Below are positions 31,521 to 44,285 of a stretch of 64,000 nt of DNA, piece after piece; position 1 is the first letter of the stretch, and every line of letters starts with the position of its first letter. The position numbers and the translations under genes are program-made. This DNA is from Nephrocerus scutellatus (taxonomy: Eukaryota > Arthropoda > Insecta > Diptera > Pipunculidae), in contig OX352765.1 in the NCBI GenBank assembly GCA_947095585.1, positions 76,987,976 to 77,051,975 of the forward strand, written 5' to 3'. The notes under the pieces were generated by a model. It was not told the origin of the DNA. It searched no databases and saw only the letters and a list, made by a program, of their open reading frames with translations.

Positions 31521-33107
31521 TTTGTTTGTTAGTTGTTGTATGATACTTTGACTTATATCAATTGTCATATAATGAAAATATTTTGTAATTTTATTTAAAA
31601 GTAAAAGCTCTCATTATGGTTTATGTCTCTGTTAAAACTTGTGAACCACTGAATTGGTATATTATGCCGATGATATTTATTCACAGTTTTAGTAGCACTT
31701 TGTGACTGAGTGACATAGCCAATTAGTATAGAAAGAAGATGGGAGACGATCGTTTTAAATCGCTTCTTGCAGTTTATTACATTGGTTTGGATTATGTCCG
31801 AAAAATTGACTACCACTTGTGATTCTTTTAAATAAAATGCTATAAAATGCTTACATATATATAATTGAAAGTCAAGCCTAATGATGTCAAATATCAGCTG
31901 TTTATCTTTGACGGCGATAGCAGACTGAAATCCTAATTTTTCATTTTATTTATAACCCGAATACATAAATCACACGCTTTTACTCCTTTCGGGAACAATG
32001 CATGTACGGTATATTGTACAAATTTCTCAGGATCTTTCTTTTTTTCTTTTTTTCGTTATTTTTCCTTAAATCTCTGAAAACATTTTTTTTTCGTTACCAA
32101 ATGGCAAAGTTAAAAAAAAAAACGGTAAATGGTGGCCAAATTTTAAGTAATCTCATCAAAGGACTTGCACCCTTATAATGCCTAAATTCAACGTAAGCGT
32201 GAAAAGGGGCATAATTGTGATGGGTGGATTTGAAAAGATCACACCCGAACACTCACGAACTAGAATATTGATATCAAGCCTAAGTTGTATCTCCATCTAG
32301 ATTACTTCATACTCTGCAGTATATGTTAATACAGCAGCCATATGGCGACTGTACAGCATTATATCATGTGTACTTGAAATCTATATGATCAGTGCGCGGT
32401 GAGAAACTTGCTCTGGTTTTCTTTTGGATCCGCCGGTAATTGATCGACAGAGTGCCAATTGCTATAAGCACTGCAACACCGACACATATGGTGTGATTGC
32501 GAAGTTTCTGAGTAAGTTATTGCCTTATAAGTTATAGCTCGAAAAAACCTTTACTCATCTTGTAAACATTTTGATCATATTGAGTTCAGGCATCTTGAGT
32601 TTACGCTTCCTTTCAATATGCATACGATGTGAGGGTGAGCTAACTAAATTTCGTACTTTCATATGTTGGTTCGCCAGCAGTGCTATTGATATTTTTGTTT
32701 CTGACTCTCTGACTCCATCATTACCTGCTTCAAATTAGCAACTCATGTTTTTATTATTGCTCTTGTAATGGATAATCTCCTTTCATTCCACTTCATTTCT
32801 AATATCACTCTTTGAAACCTTACTCTTCAAAAGAAAGACAGAAAAAGTCTGGCGGAATTTAGAAATTTAGAACTTTTCATCGTTGTGTTACGAATAAGAT
32901 TGACTTTCTTAAATAAAAAAAGAGGACTTTTCATTAGAAACAATTCAGAAAAAACAAAAAAAGATAAAATTAAATTAATGGTATCAAGAGTTTCGGACTC
33001 AAAAGCGTTATCACAGAACAACCCTCGTAATGGTGTAAAAGTGGTTTTAAAAATCGATTAGACTTGACCTTAAGTGGTTAGTCGTTAAAGAGTTATGACA
33101 TTTTCCC
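31521..33107. other. Unassigned AT-rich stretch
   Basis: Homopolymer T tracts (32035-32100) and motif-free open frames only. Confidence 0.4.
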
Positions 33108-33357
33108 AGTATCCGAATCCCGAATCCCAGTAACACCAAAATTATTTTTAACGGTGTCCCACCTCTTGCGAATGGGTTTCGAGAGTAATAACTTGTCACG
33201 GAATGCTTCTCAATTCGCCGTTCGGATCCGGCCTTAAATTCTAGGTCCCTTCCATTTGTGTCCAAAAATATACATGCGCAACACAAATGGTCGCGAGAAG
33301 CCAGGCCTTGGACCGCAATGGCCTGTCGCGCCGAATATTATTATTATTATTATTATA
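33108..33357 (+). mobile_element. tRNA-derived SINE, copy 3 (head truncated)
   Basis: The copy begins within the B-box region (CCGAATCCCGAATCCCAG, a partly duplicated B box), then continues through the full body (CCCACCTCTTGCGAATGGG, CGTTCGGATCCGGCC, CCTGTCGCGCCGAAT) to an (ATT)n tail at about 33335-33357. The A box is missing. It has an extra segment, GGTCGCGAGAAGCC, shared with copy 4 but shortened in copy 1, so copies 3 and 4 keep a fuller body. Confidence 0.8.
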
Positions 33358-35610
33358 AGGTACTTCACCTTATACTATTTAAGTTGACTCAGTGCAATTT
33401 GATTCTTCTTACACAACTTTATAGTAGATACATTTAATTGCAATTTAGTTTGCCATTTTTTCCCCTTATTATAATTACACATTCGCTCCTTTTTTCGGAT
33501 ATTCTGAGCAAATATTGTAAGGCAGCTTAGAAGATTGTTGGTTTTTCCAATCTCAAACACTATTATTACGAGAAAGGATTAAGTGAGACTATATTATTAT
33601 CATTTACAGATGAAACAGATGGCACACACAACAATAGCATCTAAAGAAACATGGCTTAAGTTTCCCTCTCAATTGTCGTGGCTATTATAATTACTCTTGC
33701 GGTGTATTTATTCTAATCTGGGAGTACATCAGAAAAATTTAAAGAAATTAGTAAATACCTGAAAGCAAGGACTCTTGATAACAGGTATTCTTTCCTGTTG
33801 CATTGTCACCCAAATGCACACGTTTGTCCTTTATTTGTTTTACGAAAACAAAAAATGTAAAGAATATCCAACTTATACCCTCTTCCATCTGGTGTTTCCG
33901 ATATTTCCTCTTGGCGGGATTCTCAATTATCTCTGGGCAAATGGAAACAATATACCTTTCGTATTATGTATGTGATACCTGTTTTTAAACTGTTCCTACA
34001 TTTTTTTTGTGGGAATTCATGGAGTCAAATTTGGTTCGTTTTGTATGTATTGTTATGAGTGAATACACACTTTATGTTTAGGTCGAATGGCAATAATTTC
34101 TATACTCGTATATATATCATTGATATCAGTCCCAAAACATAAATTCTAACAATAACTCAATAAGGACTCTTCTAAAGACCGAACACACGTTATGTCCAGC
34201 ACAGGGATTTTGGGATGAAACTAATCTCGTTGATGCTTGCATGGCGACAGACTGTCTGGTGCGATTAAATACATATCTGGCTGGATAGTTATGTATACCA
34301 AAAGGTGCATAGTGTATATTATATAAAGGTATGTATGTTATTTTAAGGACAGGTGTGATGTGACTGTCAATGGCTGATATTGTCAAAAGCAGTTGGCAAT
34401 AAATTCCATTTGTTTCACTTTGAGAGAGCATAGTAACAATGGAATGGAATGAATAGTTTTTCGAAATTAAATTTAAGTTGCATTTTATACTAGATCAGTT
34501 TAGACTCTTGTTTCACTTTTTCTATTTTGTTTGTACTACTACATAGTGTTTTGGGAGGAGGGGCGAAATCAAGTTTATCGGAGCAAAGCAGTGTATAAAG
34601 AGTATAGATATTATTTACGATACATGATCGGAGAATTTAAATTCCTTCAAATTATTAAAGCGTATTCGCTGAAAAGGTATATGAGGTAGAAGCATTCCTT
34701 AAATTAACTGGAATAGAACTAGCAATTTAGAAAAGCATGACTCACAAATAGCTGCGTTGTGTCCTTTAATTTGTTCTATAATTGCGCTTTTCATTTTAAT
34801 ATGGAGTGTATTTCTTATGGTAAAATATGCTTTTAAAACCTGTAGTGGCGTGCTCGCATAATTCAGAACACATTCTTTGTAAGAAAGACTTAAAAGTTAT
34901 GCATAAAAGCCTTGTCAGGTTTGAATTAAAGTACGATGGAAATGGCAAAGAAAAAGGATGAAAATTTTACAATTTCTTGCTTCACCTTTCGTACCAAAAG
35001 TTTCTTAAGCCCAGCACCGTTCATGTTTCCCACAGAATTGTATAAAAATTGGCACCAAATAAAAAAGTTGAAAGGCCGTCTACAGACGGTCTTAATGGGT
35101 TACGTCAAAAAAATAAAACATGTGCTGTATAATGAGAGTACAAAATAATCGTTTGAAAGTAAACGGTATTGAGCATTGACATAAACAGGTAGATACTAAT
35201 AGACGATGAATCATTTGTCTACGTGAAAAAGTTTTTTGATTTGGAATAACACAAATGGATATTACATTTAGTACAAAAAGTGTGTAAGTATTACACAATT
35301 TACACGATTTTTACCATCACCATTCATGAAAATAATATACTTCGTCAGTCTCAGACTTGCCACTGAATGAGCTGCTTTTTACCAACACTATTGCTGGTGG
35401 TTGGCCGTGCGGTGGATAATGGACAATTCAACAACCGCACAAAGTTCTTTGTGAATGATCAAGCGAAATTCATACATAGTCATGTCTTTTATCTTTTTAT
35501 CATTACCAGCAGTTCTTTCTTTTTCAGCGTTCAATCTCCGATAGTTAAAAATCCAGCTTGCTATATCCTGTTTTTTTATTTGGAGTCCATTAGATCGACG
35601 CCGCCCATCG
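33358..35610. other. Unassigned AT-rich stretch
   Basis: No recognisable genes. The hairpin at 35076-35093 is listed separately. The 34936-35148 and 35367-35642 frames have no known motif. Confidence 0.4.
35076..35093 (+). repeat. 18-bp hairpin motif, left of the octamer array
   Basis: CCGTCTACAGACGGTCTT folds into a 6-bp stem (CCGTCT/AGACGG) with a 2-base loop and is identical to 37845-37862 on the other side of the array. Confidence 0.6.
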
Positions 35611-37680
35611 AAAAAAAGAAAGATAGAAAGATAGACAGATAGAAAGATAGAAAGATAGAAAGATAGAAAGATAGAAAGATAGAAAGATAGAAAGATAGAA
35701 ATATAGAAATATAGAAAGATAGAAAGATAGAAAAATAGAAAGATAGAAAGATAGAAAGATAGAAAGATAGAAAGATAGAAACTTAGAAAGATAGAAAGAT
35801 AGAAAGTTAGAAAGATAGAAAGATAGAAAGATAGAAAGATAGAAAGATAGAAAGATAGAAAAATAGAAAGATAGAAAGATAGAAAATTAGAAAGATAGAA
35901 AGATAGAAAGATAGAAAGATAGAAAGATATAAAGATAGAAAGATAGAAAGATAGAATTATATAAAGATATAAAGATATATATATATATATAAAGAAAGTT
36001 AGAAATATAGAAAGAAAGAAAGAAAGATAGAAAGATAGAAAGATAGAAAGATAGAAAGATAGAAAGATAGAAAGATAGAAAGATAGAAAGATAGAAAGAT
36101 AGAAAGATAGAAAGATAGACAGATAGAAAGATAGAAAGATAGACAGATAGAAAGATAGAAAGATAGAAAGATAGAAAGATAGAAAAATAGAAATATAGAA
36201 AGATAGAAAGACAGAAAAATAGAAAGATAGAAAGATAGAAAGTTAGAAAGATAGAAAGATAGAAAGATAGAAAGATAGAAAGATAGAAAGATAGAAAGAT
36301 AGAAAGATAGAAAGATAGAAAGATAGATAGATAGAAAGATAGAAAGATAGAAAGATAGAAAGATAGAAAGTTAGAAAGCTAGAAAGATAGAAAGATAGAA
36401 AGATAGAAAGATATAAAGATAGAAAGATAGAAATATAGAAATATAGACAGATAGAAAGATAGAAAGATAGAAAGTTAGAAAGATAGAAAGATAGAAAAAT
36501 AGAAAGTTAGAAAGATAGAAAGATAGAAAGATAGAAAGATAGAAAGATAGAAAGATAGAAAGATAGATAGATAGAAAGATAGAAAGATAGAAAGATATAA
36601 AGATATAAAGATATAAAGATATAAAGATATAAAGATATAAAGATAGAAATATAGAAAGATAGATAGATAGAAAGATAGAAAGATAGAAAGATAGAAAGAT
36701 AGAAAGTTAGAAAGATAGAAAGATATAAAGATATAAAGATAGAAAGATATAAAGATAGAAAGATAGAAATATAGAAATATAGACAGATAGAAAGATAGAA
36801 AGATAGAAATATATAAAGATATAAAGATATAAAGATATAAAGATATAAAGAAATAAAGATATAAAGATATAAAGATATAAAGATATAAAGATATAAAGAT
36901 ATAAAGATATAAAGATATAAAGATATAAAGATATAAAGATATAAAGATATAAAGATATAAAGATATAAAGATATAAAGATATAAAGATATAAAGATATAA
37001 AGATATAAAGATATAAAGATATAAAGATATAAAGATATAAAGATATAAAGATATAAAGATATAAAGATATAAAGATATAAAGATATAAAGATATAAAGAT
37101 ATAAAGATATAAAGATATAAAGATATAAAGATATAAAGATATAAAGATATAAAGATATAAAGATATAAAGATATAAAGATATAAAGATATAAAGATATAA
37201 AGATATAAAGATATAAAGATATAAAGATATAAAGATATAAAGATATAAAGATATAAAGATATAAAGATATAAAGATATAAAGATATAAAGATATAAAGAT
37301 ATAAAGATATAAAGATATAAAGATATAAAGATATAAAGATATAAAGATATAAAGATATAAAGATATAAAGATATAAAGATATATATATATATATATATAT
37401 ATAAAGATATATATATATATATAAAGATATATATATATATAGAAAGATAGAAAGATAGAAAGATAGAAAGATAGAAAGATAGAAAGTCAGATAGATAGAA
37501 AGTCAGATAGATAGAAAGATAGAAAGATAGAAAGATAGAAAGTTAGAAAGTTAGAAAGATAGAAAGATAGAAAGATATAAAGATAGAAAGATAGAAATAT
37601 AGAAATATAGACAGATAGAAAGATAGAAAGATAGAAAGATAGAAAGTTAGAAAGATAGAAAGATAGAAAGATAGATAGAT
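35611..37680 (+). repeat. Two-kilobase octamer satellite, (AGATAGAA)n and (ATAAAGAT)n
   Basis: From 35611 to about 36810 the array is mostly AGATAGAA units with scattered variants (AGACAG, AGTTAG, AAATAG). From about 36811 to 37380 it switches to ATAAAGAT units, essentially perfect after about 36853 for over 60 copies. Short (AT)n runs break it at 37381-37440, and AGATAGAA units return until 37680. The perfect central block looks recently homogenised within an older, diverged array. Open frames inside are translations of the repeat. Assembly collapse is possible. Confidence 0.95.
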
Positions 37681-37844
37681 GGTTCCTTGTGATTCTACAT
37701 GGATCGAGAAGATTTTTCACTCAACTCATTAAACCAGTTAGAGCTGTCAGTATTTGACAAATAATTGGCTTGATATGCGGATATCCTAAATGTATATAAC
37801 ATTTCTCTTCAGCCAACATTAGTTTTAATTGAATCCATCAACCA

Positions 37845-37862
37845 CCGTCTACAGACGGTCTT
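37845..37862 (+). repeat. 18-bp hairpin motif, right of the octamer array
   Basis: Identical to 35076-35093. Here the stem extends to 7 bp because the preceding base is A, pairing with T. Confidence 0.6.
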
Positions 37863-40494
37863 CGCAAAAAACTCGATTTGAACAAATTTTTTTTTCACAA
37901 ATAAAACTACCAACAAATTATCAAAATACAACTTCAGAAAACTTACTAAAATTAATTACTGAGTTGATTGAAGTGTTGGAAAGTATTTTTTTTTTATATT
38001 TTAATTTGCACCAAAATCACAAATAATTTTCGGGTCTGTTTACAAAAATCTTACCTTCATTTACTTGAAGCGCTAGCCAGCAAAAGAAATTTGGTATTAA
38101 TTAAATACTATTCGAGAAATTTAAATTATTTTAAGAATTGTCAAATTAATGTTTCGAAAATACAATAACACCGTTCAGAATAGCTTTTTAATTTTCTATT
38201 CTAATGATATAACTTACTTCTGCAGTGAAAACCCTTTGATTGGCTTGTTTTTAATTGTAGTAGATGGACAGTCATGGCAACATTAATTGGAGTTATTGTT
38301 AAAATTGTTCAATTACATCGAATTACATCGAATTGGTACACTAAGAAGAAGAATCGGTAAGAACAAGTGTTAGAAAATTTTTTGTGTATTATACCTATAC
38401 CCGGATACAAAAGCGTAACACTATATGCTACTAACCTTATAGACCGTCGTTTCCTTTTTGTATAATTTAGAGATTTAGATTTAAATTGTGCGTAGTTTTG
38501 CTTTTCTGTACAGACAAGACACACATAACTACAAATGGTTGGTAATATTTTCAAAAATTGTGTAGATTTGCTTTCCTTAACAGACATATAACTACAAATG
38601 CTTAGTAATACAAAAAAATAAGCACTTTAGGAGTATTTAGAAGTCAATGCAAAATAAACTCAGGCGTGATCTATACCAAGAAATTTATTTTTGCAATATC
38701 ATTGACCTGCATTATTTCATTCATAATCCTATCCATAGCCAATTCGTAGTTTCCTACAAAAATAGCAAACGGCAACAGTCTGATTGATTGATGACGCTTC
38801 GTACTCAAGATACATAAACATTTTAATCGGATCAAGAATCAGAATAAAATGGAGAGATCAACAAAGTAGCTCATTATTTCCTTTTTTAGGATTTTTTGTT
38901 AAAAAAAATCAAATACACCAAATAATGTGAAGATTCAGATTTGGAAACGAAAGTAGTTTTGAGCTAGGCTTGGTTGTTTATATAATAAAGGATGCTCTAT
39001 TGGTCAAACAACAAGTTTTTGTCAATCGATTAGCTTTTCTCTCTATTACCTATATTTTCTTTATTTACTGTACTGTACATGTACAGCAGCAGCATCGTTG
39101 AAATGAGAATCACTCAATGGAAAAACTCGAATATATAATAGTACCTGCACAATCTGAAAAATTCAAAATCAATTTATTATTTATGTACTTTTGGTAAAAA
39201 GAAAACAGACAAAAAAAAAACAATTTTATGTATTTCCAAAGGACAAACGATCAATTGAGCTCATAGCTTGACGCATATGTCTGTCGGTCGGTCGGATGCC
39301 CGGTCAACAAAACATCAAACTGAGAGTCGAACAAAAGGATTTCTGGTTTTGTTCAATGAATTAATATTCCTATGTTTGAATAGTAAGCTGCCTACCTTGC
39401 CAGTGTGTGACTAAATAATATCCCCTACTCTACGCAAACGAGAACAATATTATATGGGAATATTGTTCTATTTATTTCGATTGTTTGATTTGTTTATATG
39501 GGAATGGGATGCAACTACCTGTACATTTTGTGCGATTCATTGCCGCCAAGTAGTCTGGCGGAATTTACGGATTTTACTGTCAATATAGGTATACATAAGT
39601 GCGGGCGGCGGCGGTGGTGGCGCGGGGTATTTTTAGGCGACACACTGTCTGGAGAATCAGATACAGGATGGATGACATTCAACGAATTAGTGCTGGCAGC
39701 GCCCACATTTTCCAATAATCCAATTCAAAAATTTCTCATAAAATTTTGAAAAATTACAATTCATTTCTATGGCCAATAACTTGAAAAGAGGAGAATGACA
39801 TTTGTCACGACTGTTCTTCATGATGGCTGTTTGTGTAGCATTTTGTTCAGTTTTTACGAGTATCTACTACAATGTATTATGTACTCGTGTCGAATATGAA
39901 TATAATTTAACTGCTGTGTGAGTGATGAAATGAGAAAGGACAATTTTTGGTTCTTTTGATGTGTGGGTCAGCTGTCAATATTTGTCAGAAAAAGGTTATA
40001 CGAGAGAATTGATTTTTATTTCAACTCTATTCTAACATGGTGGACATATTGCAATCTTCGGGACCTTTTGTAAGCAAAAATATTGACTGATATGTGGGAA
40101 AATAGAACAACTCAAATTAAATAATATTAATTAGTTCTATTAATATCAAATAAATAGTGTATTGAGCACATCACTCTGGTCGGGCAGATAATGTCATATA
40201 CAGCGCTTTGGACGAATCGGATTCGGTTCCCAACGAAATAGTCTTATATCACCTTTGACACATTCGATTTGTTCAAAGTGTTTATGATGAAAGTAAAATG
40301 AGCTGCTATCAACAGGTCACCTATTACTCAATCTTTTGTATTAAGTTCTTGATGATATGTCTTCTTTTCCCATCGCAAGTTATGAAGTACTGTGTTTTCT
40401 GCTGTTGACTTTAACATCCATTGTTTAAAATTTTTTAAGATGGTCAAAGTTAGTTTTGACCATTCCGTATCATAACACTCGTATCACATCAGTA
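37863..40494. other. Unassigned AT-rich stretch
   Basis: No TE protein was recognised. A small GTCGGTCGGTCGG run lies at about 39283-39295, reminiscent of family D but without the rest of that repeat. A locally GC-rich patch at 39598-39640 carries open frames on both strands (39498-39749 plus, 39515-39715 minus). The minus one is Ser/Pro/His-rich but has no splice sites or homology I can support. Confidence 0.35.
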
Positions 40495-41628
40495 TTTATA
40501 AAAAACTCTCTGCCGGTCCCAGTTTTGAGCCAATGTCATTCATTTTAGCATCCTTGAATTCTCGGTATCCTATTTTATGCCAGGCTTGACCTACCTCCAA
40601 TCTCCAATTTGTAACTGCGTCCATTTGGAAAGTTTTACGGATAATTGCGGTGTCGAAGTGCACGTAAGAGCTGGTATTACTACCGTATCTCATACACCAG
40701 CAACTTCGATGGTCTTTAGATGTTAAAGAGCATTGACAGACTAACATGGACTTTTTTGGCCTAAAGCAACCGTGCCGGTTTTTTTTGGCTCCCTGCCGGT
40801 TCGCTGCTACAATTAAACCGAGATATTATAAGTTAAAGGAGTATTACAACTCCAAATTCGTGCTCCACCATCTTTATTTACGAGCAATTTTGGATCTTCT
40901 GCTTGCAGGCGTGGTCAACATATTTGATTCGCTCTCATTTAGTACAAAATTTCGTGCCGTCCATAGTTTGCGCTGGATGAAATTTTATTGTACAGCTCTT
41001 GGATTTCTATGAATGATATCTTCACCATCGTCTGCGTAAGCTGGTATATGGGTAAAGGATGGACTTATTGAAGACTTTTTCTCTTGCCGTTACATCAAAG
41101 TCTCGGATAACTTTCAACAACGCCATTATCGGAGCTGTTATAAATGTTAAATGGTCTTGATAGTGACTCGGTTATCTTAACTTGGCCATGGTCAACCTTG
41201 ATAGTGTTGGCATTTTAATAAAATTGCCGAATTCTGTATTGATTTTGTAGAGTTCTATTTTAGCTATGTTATAATTGACGGCTTTAAAGTCTATAAACAG
41301 AGGGCGTCTACACATTTTTCAATCGCCTGCCTTAGAGTTATAATTTTATCCGCCACGCTATTATAGGACAATAATGACTATCCTATTTTGAAGGATAGAG
41401 GAGAAAATGTTATACGCGCTACTTAACAACGCTAAACGTCGATGATTGCTGCAAATTTTGATATCTCCGTTCTTATATATGGGACCGAGAATACCTCTTT
41501 TCCAGTCTTCTGGCATCCTCTAATATTTGTACTATTAGTTCATTAATTTCTTGGTCTAATGTGTGCCTTACAGCATCTGATCCAGAGGCCTTATGATAAT
41601 AAGGCAGATTTTTGCTCTGCTGATATCG
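40495..41628 (-). mobile_element. Family B (RTE-like) retrotransposon, RT segment in minus orientation
   Basis: The 3' coding end begins near 40497 (the CTCTCTGCCGGTCCC region) and the reading runs rightwards into the RT: PAYADDGED near 41020-41045 with the catalytic YADD pair kept, the GGCTTTAAAGTC block of motif A near 41280, and a KNGDIKICSN-like fingers block near 41470. It is heavily mutated. It ends at about 41628, where the next family B copy starts in the opposite orientation. Confidence 0.72.
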
Positions 41629-41959
41629 TCTATGGCGGGCAGCAGAATAGGGGGAATAGCAAAAAATGCATCAGAATTGCAAGTGGCCGTAACTATCTCT
41701 GACTGGTGGAAGTGCGATCAAACTTCCACGTGGTGGCCGCCAGTAATTTTCCTCCAATGAAGGAAAAGCTGAATGATCGGGTTAGTCCTCACTACATAGA
41801 GCTCGAGCTGAATAGCAGCTGGCCGATAAGCTGTCTAAATATAACTTAACAGCAATCCAGGAGATGCGGTTTACGGGGTATGTTGTCTTACAAAAATAAG
41901 AATATGACATATATTACAGCTGTCATGCAAGACATCATGTGCTCGGGGCGGGTTTCTAG

Positions 41960-42480
41960 TCAGCAAAAGAATGAAACCCACCGTTGTAGGCTTTGAAGCA
42001 AGAAATGAACGGCTATTCACCCTTCGCGTGCGGGGCAGATTTGTAAACATCAGCCTCATGAACCTTCACGCACCTACAGAGGATTCTCCAGATGATGAAA
42101 AAGATAAATTCTTTGAATCAGTCGAACGGGAACTCCATACCTGTCCTCAGTATGACGTAAAAATCATTCTGGGTGATATGTATGCCAAAATAGGTAGGGA
42201 GCCTGTATTCAGGCAGTACATTGGCACCCATACTTTACACGAGAACGCTAATGACAATGGACAACGAGCCATAGAGATGGCAGCAAGCAATAATTTGGTC
42301 ATTGCGAGTACAAGGTTTGCGCGTAAAAAAATCCACAAAGCCACCTGAGTATCCCTGATGGAGCCACTCGCAACCAGATAGACCACGTGTTGATAGACCG
42401 CCGCCACAACCCGAATCTGATGACGGTACGTCCTATCTTGTACGGTACTATCTTGTTGGTGTGGTGAACCGAGCGCGGGT
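41960..42480 (+). pseudogene. Family B endonuclease domain
   Basis: The 125-codon frame at 41971-42348 reads MKPTVVGFEARNERLFTLRV, then ISLMNLHAPTEDSPDDEKD, then YDVKIILGDMYAKIGREPVF and ASTRFARKKIHK. The metal-binding box is GDMYAK instead of GDFNAK, so a key Asn is lost. After a frameshift the next block, DHVLIDRRRHN-like, contains the target-contact region. This type resembles the endonuclease part of proteins often mislabelled craniofacial development protein 2. Confidence 0.82.
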
Positions 42481-42832
42481 TGCATCATCACGAAAGACAG
42501 ATTGCATCCGCGAATCAGATTCGAGTCAACACGGCTGCCATTCGCAATGAAGGGACCAGAAGCAACTACGGTCAAGCGATAGGACTCACCCTCAGTGCAG
42601 GGAGAGTAAGTCCTGGGGCTGAGATGTCGGAGAAGGGAGAAGAATATTGTCCGAGAACTAGAATAGCACAGAGAGCAAGGAACTCACCAGGCGCGGAAGT
42701 TCTACCAAAGAATCCGCGGTATGACGCAATATACATCGTGATGCACATACTGCAAATGCAAAGAGGCTAATTTGATTGCCGTTCTCACATGCATCTTAGA
42801 GCGATGGGAAAAACGTTTTCATGAGTTGCTAA

Positions 42833-43850
42833 ATGGCCCTAATTGAGGAATTGGAGGCTCCACCAATGACCGAAGATCATACTATGCTGCCACCACCAAG
42901 ACTAGTCGAAGTTAGCAGAGCGATAAATCGGCTCAAAAATAATAAGGCCCCGGGATCTGATGGGATCCCAGGGGAACTGATTGAAATAGGAAGCCCAACA
43001 ATACACCAAGCAATCCATGAAATAATAGTGCAAGTATGGGAGGATGATGCTATTTCAGAAGACTGGCGAATAGGCATCCTGTGCCCCATACATAAGAAAG
43101 GAGATATCACAAAATGCAGCAATTATCGTGGTATGACGTTGTTGAGTACCGCGTATAAGACTTTCGCCTCTATCCTTCCAGACAAAATAGCTCCATTCGC
43201 TTAAGTCATAATTATTGGTCCTTACCAGTATGGCTTCATCCCAGAAAAATCAACAACTGATCAGATTTACACCCTTAGGCAGGTGATGGAAAAATGTATA
43301 GAGTTCCAAAACTCACTACACCATCTTTTTATAGACTTTTTTAACTTTTTAAAAAGAAATCGGCATCCCAAATAAACTGACACGACCATGACCAATGTTA
43401 AAAAGCAAGTAAAAATATCCGGATCACTATCAAACCCATTTAACAACTATAACGGTCTCCGACAATGGGATGGACACGTTGGCGTCGTCTTCAACGTGGC
43501 GTTTGAGAAATCGTTCCGAGACTCTGACGTAACGGCGAGAGGAACAATCCTCTATAAGTCCATTCAGATACTGACTTACGCAGGCGATATTGACACCGTT
43601 GGTAGAAACCCAAGAGCTGTAAAGGAAGCTTTCATCCAGATCGAGCCGGCGGCACGAAATCTGGGGCTGCAGATAAATAAGAGCAAAACAAAGTACATTG
43701 TGGCCACGTCTAGAATATCCAACATTAGTCCCGCAATTAAAATAGTAGAGCGCGAATTTGAAGTAGTGCAATCATTTAACTATCTCGGGTTAACTGGAAC
43801 CAGAAATATGCGCACTGTTGCTTTAAGCCAACAAATCCTTATGTAGTCTG
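42833..43850 (+). pseudogene. Family B reverse transcriptase domain
   Basis: The frame at 42833-43204 gives TMLPPPRLVEVSRAINRLK, NNKAPGSDGIPGELIEIG, CPIHKKGDITKCSNYRGM and AYKTFASIL. The next part, YGFIPEKSTTDQIYTLRQVM, lies at about 43225-43290 and HHLFIDF at about 43320; text then jumps past the rest of motif A. The 43388-43846 frame holds MTNVKKQVKISGSLSNPF, YNGLRQWDG, and ILTYAGDIDTVGRNPRA. The YADD box is YAGD, so a catalytic aspartate is lost. Confidence 0.85.
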
Positions 43851-44285
43851 TCAAGACTCTTTAAATCACCATGTTGGGTGTTTTGAAAAAAGTATTCTGC
43901 CTATTAGCCGCGTTTGAGAGAAAAGTCGTACGGAGAATTGTATGTGAAGAAGGACGATTCCGGAGACTAAATAATGATGATATCTAGGAGCATTACTGCA
44001 ATGTTGACATTGTGAAGAGAATTTGGCTCTGTAGGCTCTGGTGGCAGGACACCTAGTCGCATGAGCAAAGAGGATTCTGCTCGGAAAATCCTTAGCGGTA
44101 GGATTTATGGAACACAACAGCCAGCCCGTCCAAGGCCACGCTGGAAGGATGGCGTAGACCAGGACGTCCAGATTTAAGGGATGCAAAACTGGAAGACATC
44201 GACCCAAAATCGGCATCGGTGGAGAGACTTTTTGCTGGAGGTCAGGACCGGACCCGGTTTTAGAGCCAAATATTATGATGATTTC

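Larger units (their letters stand above)
41629..44285 (+). mobile_element. Family B (RTE-like) retrotransposon, most complete copy (2.66 kb)
   Basis: From 5' to 3': a non-coding leader (41630-41850), endonuclease (41960-42480), linker (42480-42830), RT fingers and palm (42833-43850) and the C-terminal region (43900-44270), ending in AGAGCCAAATATTATGATGA, the same terminus seen inverted at 45198. Internal deletions remove part of the linker, most of RT motif A (about 43330) and part of the thumb (about 43850). Stops and shifts exist in all parts. The layout is EN-RT with a single ORF and a short trinucleotide-like 3' tail, as in RTE-type elements. Confidence 0.85.

Noticed and set aside
33047..33286. 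79-codon minus-strand frame, and similar frames at 7780-8058 and 26532-26793
   Set aside because: They are readings of the SINE body on either strand; such frames recur wherever the SINE lies.
37487..37720. 77-codon open frame rich in FLSFYLS repeats
   Set aside because: It is simply the reverse-strand translation of the octamer satellite.
39515..39715. 66-codon Ser/Pro/His-rich minus frame resembling a disordered fly protein
   Set aside because: No acceptable splice sites or continuation, and the plus strand is equally open; kept only as a note in the gap entry.
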